A stretch of 64,000 nt of DNA from Planctomycetaceae bacterium (GTDB taxonomy: Bacteria; Planctomycetota; Planctomycetia; Gemmatales; Gemmataceae). The stretch is from contig PNLP01000001.1 of the NCBI GenBank assembly GCA_013823135.1, positions 248,001 through 312,000 of the forward strand. The letters are read 5' to 3'. The notes under the pieces are model-generated. The model saw only the letters and a program-made list of their open reading frames with translations, ran no database searches and was not told the DNA's origin. This document shows, one piece after another, positions 26,467 through 35,857 of the stretch. Position 1 is the stretch's first letter; every line of letters starts with the position of its first letter. The position numbers and the translations under genes are program-made.

Positions 26467-29400
26467 TCACTTCTTCTGTTGTAGTTTACGCATCTCTTCC
26501 GCAAAGCGTTTCTTTGCGTCCTCGAATCCGGGGGGGGCGAAGACTGCCCCTGTTCCGCTGGCACCCGTGCCGAGGTTGGTCGGCAGTGTTTCGACTTTGC
26601 CCCCACCGCTCGCTTTGATCGTGGGGGCACCGGCCTTTGGAAGCTCCTTCATCGACTCGTCCTGCTTGGCCTGCTCCGCTTCTAACTGTTTCACCCGCTC
26701 GGCCTGAGCCTTCAGGAACTCGTCGTACTGCTGCTGAGTCCAGCCAAGTTTGTCCTGAAGATCCTTGTTGTAACGGTTCTTCTCGAACTCCTCGAGTTGG
26801 AGTTGAGCTGATTTCAGCTTGTTCTTCGGGTCGGAGGGGTCTTCGGGTTGTGGTGGATCGTTGGTCGCGCCGCCACCGGGGGTGAAGTCATCTGACTTCT
26901 TCCCCTTACCGGGAGGGTCCTTCTTGGCTTGCTCCTCGATCTTGCGACGGAGGTCGTCCTGTTCCTTGGGGTCGGTCGGATCCTTCGGCGGCTGCTTGTT
27001 CAGTTCGTCCTGAATCTTCTTCCGGTTCTCTTTGCCGAGTTTCTCGTCGAACGCCTTTTCCGCGTCCTCACGCTTCTTGTCGTCCTTCGAGTTCAGATCG
27101 CCCGCCTTCTTCGCGAGTTCATCAACCTCCTCCTTGCTGAGTTCCTTGCCCTTCTCGTTTCCATCCTTCCCGTCTTTCCCTCCGTTGCCGGTATCTTTGC
27201 TGTCTTTCTTGGCCAGCTCCTCGGCCTTCTTCTTCATGTCCTCGAGCTTCTTCTGCGCGGCGTCGCGAGTCGCCTTGTCGGGCGATTGCAGATCCTTGGC
27301 GGTTTGTTCGAGTTCCTTGCGGTTCTTCTCGCCGATGGCCTTGTCGAGTTTGTCCTGAGCTTCCTTGCGCTTCGCGGGGTCAGGGTTGTTCAGATCCTTC
27401 GCGGCGTCTTCCAACTCCTTGAGTTGCTTCTCGTCCAGCTTCTTGCCGCCGGCCCCTGGCTCCTTGTTGGGGTTATCCTTGGGGTTGTTGCCTCCCTTTG
27501 GTGGCATATCTGCTTTCGGATCGGGCTTATCCGTGCCGGGTTCGCCGGCCTTGTCCTCGCCCATGCCTTTAGGATCGCCGGGCATCGGCTTCTTCGGTTC
27601 TGGTTTCGTCTCGGCCGCACCGCTCATCGGATCCTTGGGATCTTTGGCATCCTTCGGAGGTTCTTTCGTGTCGCTCGCATCGGGTTGCTTCTCGCCACTG
27701 CCCGACGAAGGCATGGGCTTGTTCTGGCCGGCGGGCGGAGCCTTCTGTGGCTTCGCGTCCCCGGCTTCGGGATCGGGCTTCTGCTTTGGATCGGGCTTGG
27801 TGCCCGGATTCTTGTCCTGACCGCGAGAGGGATCGACATTCGGCTTCGGCTGCCCAGCCTTGTCGGCGGGGTTACTCTTGTCGTTGGGGCCGGCTTTGGG
27901 ATCGCCTTGCTTCGGGTCGGTCGGTGGCTTCGCAGTGGACCCGGACATCGGATCCTTTCCGGGTTCCTTGGGGTCCTTGCCAGGTTCCTTCGGATCCTTT
28001 CCGGGTTCCTTCGGATCCTTTCCGGGTTCCTTCGGATCCTTTCCGGGTTCCTTTGGTTGGGCATTGTTGCCCTGCTTGGGTTCGGGCTTGTCCTGGCCGG
28101 GGTTGCCGCCGAGCGGTTCCTCGCGGCGTTCGGATGGATTACCCTTGTCTCCCTCGGTACCAGCTTTCGGTTCCGGCTTCTGCTGACCGTTCTTGTCGGG
28201 CGGCTGTTCGAGGTTCCCTTCCGGCTTGCTTTGTGAAGCCGCGTTCTTGTCGTCCTTACCAGCATTCGGGTTCTTGGGATCAGTCTGCTTCTGGTCGGGC
28301 TTTGGCCCTTCCTTGGTCTGCGAACTTTGGCCTTCGCCGTTCATCGGCTGTTGCGGCTTCTGTTGAGCCGGATCGGTCTTCTCCTCGGGCTTCGCGTCCG
28401 GGTTCGGCTTCGCGTCGCCGCCTTCGGCCTTGTTCTTGTCGAGCTCGTTCTTGACCTTGTTGGCGTCCTGCTCGGCTTTCTTGTCTTCCTCGGTACGGGG
28501 TGGCGGAGCGGTGTCGGGCTGCTTGGGGTTTGCGTTGGGATCCATGTTCCCCATGCCGGTATTCTCGCCCCCCTTGGGTGGCGTCTCGCCCTTCTTGGGG
28601 TCCGACTTCGGATCGCCGGAACTGTTGCCGCCTGGCTCTTTCTTGGGCTCCGTCTTCGGATCGCCCATATTCCCCATACCATCGTCCGGCTTCTTCTTGG
28701 GGTTTTTGGGATCAGCCATGTTCCCCATGCCGTCGTCTGGTTTCTTCTTGGGATCCTTGGGGTCTTTGGGATCGCCCATGTTCCCCATGCCCGTGTTGTC
28801 TCCGCCCTTCTTGGGAGGGTTCTGTGGGTCGTCCTTCTTAGTCATGTTCGGGTCGGTCATCCCCGATTTGCCCGACTCCCCGGTCTTGGGATCGTTGCCG
28901 TCTTTCTTGCCATCCTTGCCATCGGGAGTCTCACCCTTCTTGGGCTCGCCATTTTTCTCGCCGTTCTTTGGCTCATTGTTTGGCTGAGGTTGCTTGCCGG
29001 GATCCTGTTGTTGCTGCGGATCGCGTTTCTCGTTGTCCAACTTCTGTTGCTGTCGCGCATTGTGCTGTTTCTCTTCGTTCTGTCGCTGGTCCTTCTGCTG
29101 ATCGAGTTGTTTCTTGTCTTCTGGCTCGACCTTGGGAGCGGTCAGGCGCACCCGACGAGTTTCGGACTTGCCGACCTGTCCAGGTTGGGGCTTGTCGCCC
29201 CAGCCCTCTACGGGCTTGGTTTCGGTGCAGTTGTCGATCGCTTCGAGCCAGAACTCGACGACCATGTTCTCCTTCGGCTCGAACTTTTGGCCGTCCTTGA
29301 ACGTGAGCTTCGTGAGATCGACGGAACCCTTGTACGCGAGGTCGTTGGGCCAGGTTCCGTCCTTCTCGCGACGGAACGATTTGCCACCCTCGTAAGCGAT

Positions 29401-30786
29401 CGGGGTCAACTCGCGGTTCTCGACGCGCAGACGCAACCGCACCTTGTCGATGCCAAAGTCGTCACCCACGACTCCATCCACCGCAAGTTGACCGTTGGCG
29501 GGGACCGTGGTCTCGACTTCCTCAGGTTTGCTGATTGCAACCTGCGGAGCGGCATCGGTATCAAGCGTGATCGTGAACGGCGGAGCATCGGCGTTTCGTT
29601 CACCGGTGGTGGTCAACATCGAAAGCCGGTAGCGGGTGGCTTCGGTCGCAGTGAAGCTAAAAGAGAGCGTGTCGGGCTTACCAGGAACAATCTTCCCGGC
29701 GACGGGAGCAAGTGCGCCCTCGAACTTCAAGAGACCCTCTTTGACCTCACGATTGGTGCGAGCCAACAGGGTGATCTTTGTGCCGCGGTACGCACGCAAG
29801 TTTGGGTCCGTCGCCTTGTCAGGCAAGCGGCGAGTGTATTTCGGGTACTCGTAACTCACATCGAAGTCGGTGAACAGCGGCAGCGAACGGACCGTGACGC
29901 GGTACTCGGGCGTTTCGGTGTCGCCGGCCGCGACCTTGTACCAGAACCCGTTCTGGACGAGGTATTCGGGGATTTTGATGTTCCAGTCGCGGGTCGTGTC
30001 GCCTTCCTGCAACGGGAGTTCTTCGTAGTTCGGATCGGTTGGGTTGTGCCGGAGCAGGAGCCGCACGCGGGTTGGGTCGTTCTTTGCGGGCACCTTACCG
30101 GTGATGTGGACGGCGACCGTCACCGTTTGGCCTGTCGTGAGTGTCGGCTCGGCAGGGTCGGGCTTCAGAAGCGTAATTTTGGTGCGTGTCTCAATCGCTT
30201 TCGACGAGAACGGAACAAACGCACGACCGATCAGCGAAGTGAACTGGTTGGGGCGGAAAACGAAGAACAACACGGCGAGGGCGATCAGCAATGCGATGAG
30301 GACGCCACCGGCGACGATCAAGCTACGGTGATCGACGGCGCGGTTGACGTCGGCCTCTCCGACAGCCTTGGCAGCCTTCGCGGACATCGCCGCTTGCACC
30401 GCACCGTGGACATTTCCCTTTTCCCGTGCATCCACGTATCCCGTGACGCTGTTCTTCGCGTCTTCAATCGTCTCTTCGACACGGGCCGCCGCGTAGAGCG
30501 GATTAATGCGGTTGCGTAAGGGACGCACAACCAGGAAATACCCGACCGTGGCGAATACGCCTCCAAAGCCGATCAGCGAAGCCTGACGAACCCATTCCGT
30601 GAGGTTGAGCTGCTTGTCGAGAAGGATCATCGCCGTGGCGTAGACTGCGACCAGCGAAGCCAGCGTCAATCCGCCGAGCATCAGATCGTGGACGCGGATG
30701 CGGCTGGTGGCTTGAGCGATTTGCTCATCGACCTGCGAACCGAACTTCGAGGAAGTGTCGGGCTTTTGTTCGATAACCGCGGCCAT
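26467..30786 (-). CDS. Giant membrane protein with long Lys/Pro/Gly/Asp-rich region
   Basis: A 1439-residue protein that I can describe only by layout; it resembles DUF4175-type planctomycete proteins. Residues 1-180 have three hydrophobic helices (MLGGLTLASLVAVYATAMIL, GFGGVFATVGYFLVV, GGVLIALLIALAVLFFVF). Residues 200-555 look like beta-sandwich repeats (VTVAVHITGKVP, FGIDKVRLRLRV). About 555 residues of low complexity follow (roughly 560-1115), with KPDDGMGNM-type and PKEPGKD repeats. Then come three helical repeats (AKDLNNPDPAKRKEAQDKLD, AKDLQSPDKATRDAAQKKLE, AGDLNSKDDKKREDAEKAFD) and a conserved-looking coiled end (GWTQQQYDEFLKAQAERVKQ). It starts at ATG 30786, with a Ser/Thr kinase divergent 244 bases away. 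The extended part probably lies outside the membrane; the function is unknown. Confidence 0.85.
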   Translation of the reverse strand: MAAVIEQKPDTSSKFGSQVDEQIAQATSRIRVHDLMLGGLTLASLVAVYATAMILLDKQLNLTEWVRQASLIGFGGVFATVGYFLVVRPLRNRINPLYAAARVEETIEDAKNSVTGYVDAREKGNVHGAVQAAMSAKAAKAVGEADVNRAVDHRSLIVAGGVLIALLIALAVLFFVFRPNQFTSLIGRAFVPFSSKAIETRTKITLLKPDPAEPTLTTGQTVTVAVHITGKVPAKNDPTRVRLLLRHNPTDPNYEELPLQEGDTTRDWNIKIPEYLVQNGFWYKVAAGDTETPEYRVTVRSLPLFTDFDVSYEYPKYTRRLPDKATDPNLRAYRGTKITLLARTNREVKEGLLKFEGALAPVAGKIVPGKPDTLSFSFTATEATRYRLSMLTTTGERNADAPPFTITLDTDAAPQVAISKPEEVETTVPANGQLAVDGVVGDDFGIDKVRLRLRVENRELTPIAYEGGKSFRREKDGTWPNDLAYKGSVDLTKLTFKDGQKFEPKENMVVEFWLEAIDNCTETKPVEGWGDKPQPGQVGKSETRRVRLTAPKVEPEDKKQLDQQKDQRQNEEKQHNARQQQKLDNEKRDPQQQQDPGKQPQPNNEPKNGEKNGEPKKGETPDGKDGKKDGNDPKTGESGKSGMTDPNMTKKDDPQNPPKKGGDNTGMGNMGDPKDPKDPKKKPDDGMGNMADPKNPKKKPDDGMGNMGDPKTEPKKEPGGNSSGDPKSDPKKGETPPKGGENTGMGNMDPNANPKQPDTAPPPRTEEDKKAEQDANKVKNELDKNKAEGGDAKPNPDAKPEEKTDPAQQKPQQPMNGEGQSSQTKEGPKPDQKQTDPKNPNAGKDDKNAASQSKPEGNLEQPPDKNGQQKPEPKAGTEGDKGNPSERREEPLGGNPGQDKPEPKQGNNAQPKEPGKDPKEPGKDPKEPGKDPKEPGKDPKEPGKDPMSGSTAKPPTDPKQGDPKAGPNDKSNPADKAGQPKPNVDPSRGQDKNPGTKPDPKQKPDPEAGDAKPQKAPPAGQNKPMPSSGSGEKQPDASDTKEPPKDAKDPKDPMSGAAETKPEPKKPMPGDPKGMGEDKAGEPGTDKPDPKADMPPKGGNNPKDNPNKEPGAGGKKLDEKQLKELEDAAKDLNNPDPAKRKEAQDKLDKAIGEKNRKELEQTAKDLQSPDKATRDAAQKKLEDMKKKAEELAKKDSKDTGNGGKDGKDGNEKGKELSKEEVDELAKKAGDLNSKDDKKREDAEKAFDEKLGKENRKKIQDELNKQPPKDPTDPKEQDDLRRKIEEQAKKDPPGKGKKSDDFTPGGGATNDPPQPEDPSDPKNKLKSAQLQLEEFEKNRYNKDLQDKLGWTQQQYDEFLKAQAERVKQLEAEQAKQDESMKELPKAGAPTIKASGGGKVETLPTNLGTGASGTGAVFAPPGFEDAKKRFAEEMRKLQQKK
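27951..28055 (-). repeat. 21-bp tandem repeat, five copies, encoding PKEPGKD
   Basis: Inside the low-complexity part of the giant gene, a 21-base unit is repeated five times in frame and encodes PKEPGKD each time. On the plus strand the unit contains GGTTCCTTCGGATCCTTTCC. Three units are nearly identical in DNA, and the first (GGGTCCTTGCC form) is diverged, so recent slippage or unequal crossing-over is likely. Copy number probably varies between strains. Confidence 0.85.
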
Positions 30787-31030
30787 ATCACTCTCCGAAG
30801 CCAGACGGTGGCGTTACGTTCCAATTCGCCCCTCGCCGACTCGTATTTTACACCAAACTGCCCACGCAAGACACCAAACACGAAACCCGCCATAATTCCG
30901 ACGAGACAGTCACAGATTGGGTTTGCGGCTCGTTTCAGTTTGCCGAGAAACCCTCACACGAAATACGCCGGAATGCCGGCATTGTGCCATTACAATGAAC
31001 GCGACGGGTTTTCGGTCCGGAGGATGCGAT

Positions 31031-32995
31031 ATGCTGGTCGGCCAGACCATTGGATCGGGTGCGTACCGCTTCGAGGTGGACAAGGAACTCGGGAGCGGGG
31101 CGATGGGCTCGGTCTACCGGGCACAGTTCCACCGCGATGGAACCGTGATCCCGGTTGCGTTGAAGGTGATCGTGATGGGCCTCATCGGGAACGAGGGGGC
31201 GATGGCCCGTTTCGAGCGTGAGGCGAACATCCTCAAGCAACTCAAACATCCGAATATCGTCCGACTTTACGCAACCGGCACCTATCGCAAGACCCCCTTC
31301 ATCGCGATGGAGTACATCGACGGGGAACCGCTCGATAGGCTTCTGACGCGGCGTGGCCGCCTCGGTTGGGAGGAGGTGGTGTCGTATGGGAAGCAACTCT
31401 GCGCAGCACTCCAGTACGCACACGATAAAGGGATCATCCACCGGGATTTGAAGCCCTCCAACTTGATGCTTACGAGCGATAATGACCTGAAGTTGACCGA
31501 CTTTGGTATCGCCAAGGATACCGATGTGACCGCCCTGACCGGGGCGAACAGCACGATTGGCACTGCGGCGTATATGTCCCCAGAGCAGTGCCGGGGGGAG
31601 AAGAACCTCACCAACAAGTCCGATCTCTACTCACTGGGGATTGTCTTCTATGAGTTGCTCACGGGACGCAAGCCGTTCACGGCAGAAACCACCGTCGATA
31701 TGTTTTTGAAGCACGTCAACGATGACCCGCCACGAATCGGGAAGCAGGTCGGCGATCTGCCGAGTAAACTCGAAATGCTGATTCTCCAATTGATGGCGAA
31801 ACACCCGGATGAACGACCCGTGGACGCGGCCTGGGTCGTGCGGATGTTGACCGAGATCGAGGAGGATGTCTTCGCACGGAAGAGTGCCGGGTTGGGTGCT
31901 GTCACGAACAAGCGTGTCGATAAGCCTCGGAATTTCGACGGCTCGAAACTTGACGAGGAAGACAAAGAAGCGGCTCGTGCGCTTCGAGGGAAAAAGAAGA
32001 AGGTCAAGAAAAAGGAGGTGGTCCCCTTCTTTCAGCAAACTCAAGTCAAGATCGCCGGTATCGGCTTGATCCTCCTGGCGATGCTGGGCTGCGCATATGT
32101 CCTGCTCAAACCGCCTTCGGCTGCGAAATTGGTTCAGACGATGGAGCAAGCGACGACTCCCGAGGACAAGCTGGAAGCGGCGACCAAATACCTGGAGCGA
32201 TACGGCGACAAGCCAGGCGAGCAGACCGACAAGGCCGCGGCGGTGTTTCGGGAGGCCGCGACACGGAAGCGAGAAGATCAGTTGACGAAGCGGTTCATCA
32301 ACAAGATGCAGAAACCCGATGAAGCCGACGACAAGGAAGCCTTCGAGGCGGCATGGCAGGCCATGGAAGCCGAGCGTAACGGGTTCCTGACACTTGCCGA
32401 GGAGTTTTGGAAGAAATCCAAGGCTCGGTTCCCGGAAGAGGCGAAACTCCCATACGCGCTCAAAGACGATGTGTTGGCCAAAGCGCGTTGGGGTTGGGTT
32501 GCAGATAAACGACTCGCGGATCTTCGCAAGGTTGCAGCTTTGAGTGCCGCAACGACGGACAAGATTAAAAAGACCCGCCAGTTCGAGACGGCTTTCAGCA
32601 GCGAACAAACGAATCCCGAATCGCTGGCGATCCGTGGATTTCGCCTCGAAGAATTCGGCGATGCTGACAAGGCTGGCCGTGTCTGGGATCAACTCGCCAC
32701 GCTGACCGAGAAGGATGCAGACAAGCGAGAATGGTTCCTTCTGGCATGTCAACAACGGGCGGCGAATCCGAAAAGCGCTGATGGCGGCGTGAAACAGCGA
32801 CTCGTGTTGCTCCAGCGACAACTCGGGGTCGCGCAGCAACTCGCCGACGAGGCGAAGGTCAATGAAGGACCGAAGCGAATTCAGGCGCGAAACCAGTGCC
32901 GCGAGATTGTCGATCTCTACGACGACGAGGCAGACTCCACCATCAAGGCCGATGTCAAGCAGGCTAGAGAGATCGCGGCAACCATTCCCAAGTAA
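31031..32995 (+). CDS. Receptor-like Ser/Thr protein kinase
   Basis: A 654-residue Hanks-type kinase with one transmembrane helix. The frame opens at 30917, but the ATG at 31031 (MLVGQTIGSGAYRFE) follows a GGAGG at 31019-31023 with ideal spacing. The kinase domain has LGSGAMGSVYRA, VALKVI, HRDLKPSNLM (H137), the DFG aspartate at 157 (LTDFGIAKD) and AAYMSPEQCRG. A very basic linker (KKKKVKKKEVVPF) precedes the helix IAGIGLILLAMLGCAYVLL (about 341-361). The roughly 290-residue C-terminal part is helical and charged, perhaps TPR-like, and would lie outside the cytoplasm. All catalytic residues are present. The divergent giant membrane protein is a possible functional neighbour. Confidence 0.93.
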   Translation: MLVGQTIGSGAYRFEVDKELGSGAMGSVYRAQFHRDGTVIPVALKVIVMGLIGNEGAMARFEREANILKQLKHPNIVRLYATGTYRKTPFIAMEYIDGEPLDRLLTRRGRLGWEEVVSYGKQLCAALQYAHDKGIIHRDLKPSNLMLTSDNDLKLTDFGIAKDTDVTALTGANSTIGTAAYMSPEQCRGEKNLTNKSDLYSLGIVFYELLTGRKPFTAETTVDMFLKHVNDDPPRIGKQVGDLPSKLEMLILQLMAKHPDERPVDAAWVVRMLTEIEEDVFARKSAGLGAVTNKRVDKPRNFDGSKLDEEDKEAARALRGKKKKVKKKEVVPFFQQTQVKIAGIGLILLAMLGCAYVLLKPPSAAKLVQTMEQATTPEDKLEAATKYLERYGDKPGEQTDKAAAVFREAATRKREDQLTKRFINKMQKPDEADDKEAFEAAWQAMEAERNGFLTLAEEFWKKSKARFPEEAKLPYALKDDVLAKARWGWVADKRLADLRKVAALSAATTDKIKKTRQFETAFSSEQTNPESLAIRGFRLEEFGDADKAGRVWDQLATLTEKDADKREWFLLACQQRAANPKSADGGVKQRLVLLQRQLGVAQQLADEAKVNEGPKRIQARNQCREIVDLYDDEADSTIKADVKQAREIAATIPK

Positions 32996-33033
32996 AGTAG
33001 CAACTGCCCCATCAGTGGGTTTTTGGAGTATCG

Positions 33034-34323
33034 ATGTCAACACGTCCACAGAGCTCAGCAGCATTCGAACGTGCCCGAAAGGTGATCCCTGGTGGGGTCA
33101 ACAGCCCGGCACGCGCGTTCGGCGGCGTTGGTGGAACGCCTCTGTTTATCGCCCGCGCTGATGGGCCGTATCTCTTCGACATTGATCACAAGCGGTACCT
33201 CGACTTTATCGGCTCGTGGGGGCCGATGATTCTCGGTCACTGCCACCCGGCTGTCGTTGATGCCGTGATGGCCGCGGTTCGCAACGGTTCCAGCTACGGT
33301 GCCCCGTGCGAACTCGAAACGGAACTCGCTGAGCGGGTCGTTGAGGCCGTGCCGTCGGTGGAAATGGTGCGGTTCGTATCGAGCGGCACGGAAGCGACCA
33401 TGAGCGCCATCCGGCTGGCACGCGGGTACACGGGTCGCGATCTCATCATCAAGTTCGCAGGTTGTTATCACGGGCACGTCGATTCGCTGCTCGTCTCGGC
33501 GGGTTCGAGCGCGCTCACGCATGGAGTGCCCAACAGCCCTGGCGTTCCCAAGGGCTGCACCGATGATACGCTTGTCCTGAAGTACAACGACTGCGCAGGG
33601 CTTGCGGAGGTGTTCCGAGCGAAGGGTGACAAGATCGCGGGTGTCATCATCGAACCCGTCGTCGGCAACATGGGACTTGTTCCCCCTACCAGTGAGTTCC
33701 GGAAAGAGCTTCGCCGGCTGACGCAGCAATACGGGGCACTGCTGATCTATGACGAAGTAATGACGGGGTTCCGCCTCGCCTACGGTGGCGCACAGGAACT
33801 GCTCGGCGACTCGCCCGACATCACCGCTTTCGGCAAGATTATCGGTGGTGGCTATCCGGTGGGTGCCTACGGCGGCCGGGCCGAGGTGATGAAGAAGATC
33901 ATGCCTGCCGGGCCGGTGTTCCAGGCCGGCACGCTCTCGGGTAACCCCGTGGCGATGGCGGCTGGCATCGCCACGCTCAAGGAACTGAAGGCGAACCCAC
34001 CTTACAGACAGCTCGACGCACTGGGTGCGCGCCTGGAGGCGGGGTTGCGAACAGCGGCCACGGACGCGGGTGTGCCTCACCAGATCAACCGCATCGGGAA
34101 CATGTGGACTCTGTTCTTCACCGCGACACCCGTCACCGACTTCGACACCGCGAAAACCTCCGACACGAAGCGATTCGCTCGCTTCTTCTGGGAAATGATG
34201 GATCGCGGATTCTACCTCCCGTGCAGCCAGTTCGAGGCCGCGTTCCTCTGCACGCAGATGACCGAAGCCCACATCGACCAGACCATCGTCGCCGCCCGCG
34301 AAGCGTTGAAAGTCTTTGCGTAG
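33034..34323 (+). CDS. hemL: Glutamate-1-semialdehyde 2,1-aminomutase
   Basis: A 429-residue pyridoxal-phosphate enzyme that converts glutamate-1-semialdehyde to 5-aminolevulinate in the C5 heme pathway. The family start KVIPGGVNSPARAFGGVGG is followed by YLDFIGSWGPMILGHCHPAV, VRFVSSGTEATMSAIRLARG and LLIYDEVMTGFR. The pyridoxal lysine is K268 in AFGKIIGGGYPVGAYGG. A GGAG about 8 bases before ATG 33034 supports the start. The propeller gene downstream begins 48 bases after the stop. The length is standard for the family. Confidence 0.96.
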   Translation: MSTRPQSSAAFERARKVIPGGVNSPARAFGGVGGTPLFIARADGPYLFDIDHKRYLDFIGSWGPMILGHCHPAVVDAVMAAVRNGSSYGAPCELETELAERVVEAVPSVEMVRFVSSGTEATMSAIRLARGYTGRDLIIKFAGCYHGHVDSLLVSAGSSALTHGVPNSPGVPKGCTDDTLVLKYNDCAGLAEVFRAKGDKIAGVIIEPVVGNMGLVPPTSEFRKELRRLTQQYGALLIYDEVMTGFRLAYGGAQELLGDSPDITAFGKIIGGGYPVGAYGGRAEVMKKIMPAGPVFQAGTLSGNPVAMAAGIATLKELKANPPYRQLDALGARLEAGLRTAATDAGVPHQINRIGNMWTLFFTATPVTDFDTAKTSDTKRFARFFWEMMDRGFYLPCSQFEAAFLCTQMTEAHIDQTIVAAREALKVFA

Positions 34324-34371
34324 TTGCCCCAAAGCTCGCTCAAGTATGGCGGGCTGTTCAGAAGGGAAACC

Positions 34372-35733
34372 ATGTCCGCTCGACGCCTTCTCTTGATAGT
34401 GGGTGTGATCGCGATTCCGTGTATCGCTGGCTACGTCGCGTTCCGCAAAGGCTGGTTTGCCCGCGATGCCGAGAACGCTGGCGAAATCGCGAAGCTCGGG
34501 GACAAGAAACTCGAACCGTTGCCACCAGCGGAATCGGCTTCCGGTTGGTTCCAGTGGCGTGGTCCGACCCGCGATGGTCGAGCCCCAGCGGGGCCGCTTC
34601 GCACCGATTGGGAAAAGAACCCGCCCAAACGTCTCTGGAAGGCCGACTGTGGTGGCGGCTACTCGTCGTGCAGTATCGTGGCGGGAAAGCTATACGCTCA
34701 GGACCGGCAAGGTGGCAACGAACGAGTCATGTGCTTAAACGCCGAGGATGGCAAACTCATCTGGGAGTACAGCTACCCGGCGGATTACACCGGGATCGAC
34801 TACAGTAGCGGACCACGCGCCTCGCCCACGGTCGAGGGTGGCCTCCTCTGGGCGGTCGGCGTGGCAGGGGATCTCCACTGCCTTCGGATGCCCCGCGATG
34901 CCGAGCCCGTCCAAAAAGTGTGGTCCAAGAAACTACCAGCTGAGTTCGAGGCTCCAATCCCAAAATGGGGCGTGGCCTGTTCTCCGTTGGTTGTCGGGGA
35001 CACGGTTGTGGTTCTTCCTGGTGGGAAGAAGGGGGCGGTCGTTGCGTTCGACAAACAATCTGGTGACGTGCGCTGGGCAAGCGGTTCGAACCCGCCGGGG
35101 TACAGTTCCGCGGTTGTCGCGACAGTTGCCGGCCAACCCACGATCTTCGCATTTCTAGGGGATTCACTGCTTACCGTCCGAACCGATGGCAAGATCACCG
35201 ATACCTATCCGTGGAACACAGATCATCAAGGGAACATTGCGACGCCTCTGGTGGTTGATGATTATGTGTTCATTTCGTCGGCGTACGGAATGGGCTGTGC
35301 CCTTTTGCGAGCCGAGAAACAGGGCGACGAGATCAAACTCGTGCAGGTGTACGCTCGCCGCGGTCGCGGGTTCCAGACGCACCACAGCACGTGTGTTTTC
35401 AAGGATCGCTACCTGTTCGGCTTCGACCGCATGACAAGCAGCGCCGAGTTGAAGTGCATCGCCTTCGACACCGGCAAGGAGAAGGAAGGCTGGGAGGTGA
35501 ACGGCCTCAAGCCGGGATCGGGGACGATCATCCTCGCGGACAAGCACCTCATCATTCAGACCGAGGGTGGCGACATGTGCCTTGTGGAAGCGACTCCCGA
35601 GGAGTTCCGGCTTGTGGCAAAGATCCCGAAAGTGCTCAGTGGGAAGAGCAACTGGGCCACGCCCACGCTCGTGGATGGCCGGCTCTACCTTCGCGATGAA
35701 ACGCAAATCGTCTGCTACGACGTGCGGCCGTGA
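34372..35733 (+). CDS. Membrane-anchored PQQ-like beta-propeller protein
   Basis: A 453-residue protein with an N-terminal hydrophobic segment (RRLLLIVGVIAIPCIAGYVA) that acts as a signal anchor, followed by a PQQ-like/WD propeller. Repeats carry the usual pattern, for example GGYSSCSIVAGKLYAQDRQG, NAEDGKLIWEYSYPADY, VVLPGGKKGAVVAFDKQSGD then VRWASGS, and LVDGRLYLRDETQIVCYDV. The frame starts at a TTG at 34324, but ATG 34372 is preceded by GAAGGGAAAC and gives a sensible leader. The catalytic residues of true PQQ dehydrogenases are not evident, so it is more likely a binding or scaffold propeller (BamB-like). Confidence 0.88.
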   Translation: MSARRLLLIVGVIAIPCIAGYVAFRKGWFARDAENAGEIAKLGDKKLEPLPPAESASGWFQWRGPTRDGRAPAGPLRTDWEKNPPKRLWKADCGGGYSSCSIVAGKLYAQDRQGGNERVMCLNAEDGKLIWEYSYPADYTGIDYSSGPRASPTVEGGLLWAVGVAGDLHCLRMPRDAEPVQKVWSKKLPAEFEAPIPKWGVACSPLVVGDTVVVLPGGKKGAVVAFDKQSGDVRWASGSNPPGYSSAVVATVAGQPTIFAFLGDSLLTVRTDGKITDTYPWNTDHQGNIATPLVVDDYVFISSAYGMGCALLRAEKQGDEIKLVQVYARRGRGFQTHHSTCVFKDRYLFGFDRMTSSAELKCIAFDTGKEKEGWEVNGLKPGSGTIILADKHLIIQTEGGDMCLVEATPEEFRLVAKIPKVLSGKSNWATPTLVDGRLYLRDETQIVCYDVRP

Positions 35734-35801
35734 CGAATCGCCGGCGGTGCCGTGAGCCTTCCGCGTGCCAGGTCTTGAAGTATATCGACCACCACCAATG
35801 C

Positions 35802-35836
35802 AAAGGCCCCGGACAGCTTAGCGGTCCGGGGCTTTT
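35802..35836. terminator. Bidirectional terminator between propeller and phosphatase genes
   Basis: GCCCCGGAC (35806-35814) pairs with GTCCGGGGC (35824-35832) around a 9-base loop, flanked by AAA on the left and TTTT on the right. Each strand therefore has a stem followed by Ts. The flanking genes converge here, so one element can serve both. Confidence 0.8.
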
Positions 35837-35857
35837 GTCGTTCAAATTCGTCGTTAA

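Noticed and set aside
27951-28055. CRISPR-like regular repeat
   Set aside because: The 21-bp units are in-frame and contiguous, without spacers, and encode a protein repeat.
26929-30519. Long plus-strand frames (435 and 730 residues) opposite the giant gene
   Set aside because: They result from biased codons of the Lys/Pro/Gly/Asp-rich tract, which leave few stops on the opposite strand. Their products are Leu/Gly/Ser/Arg-rich with no family signal.
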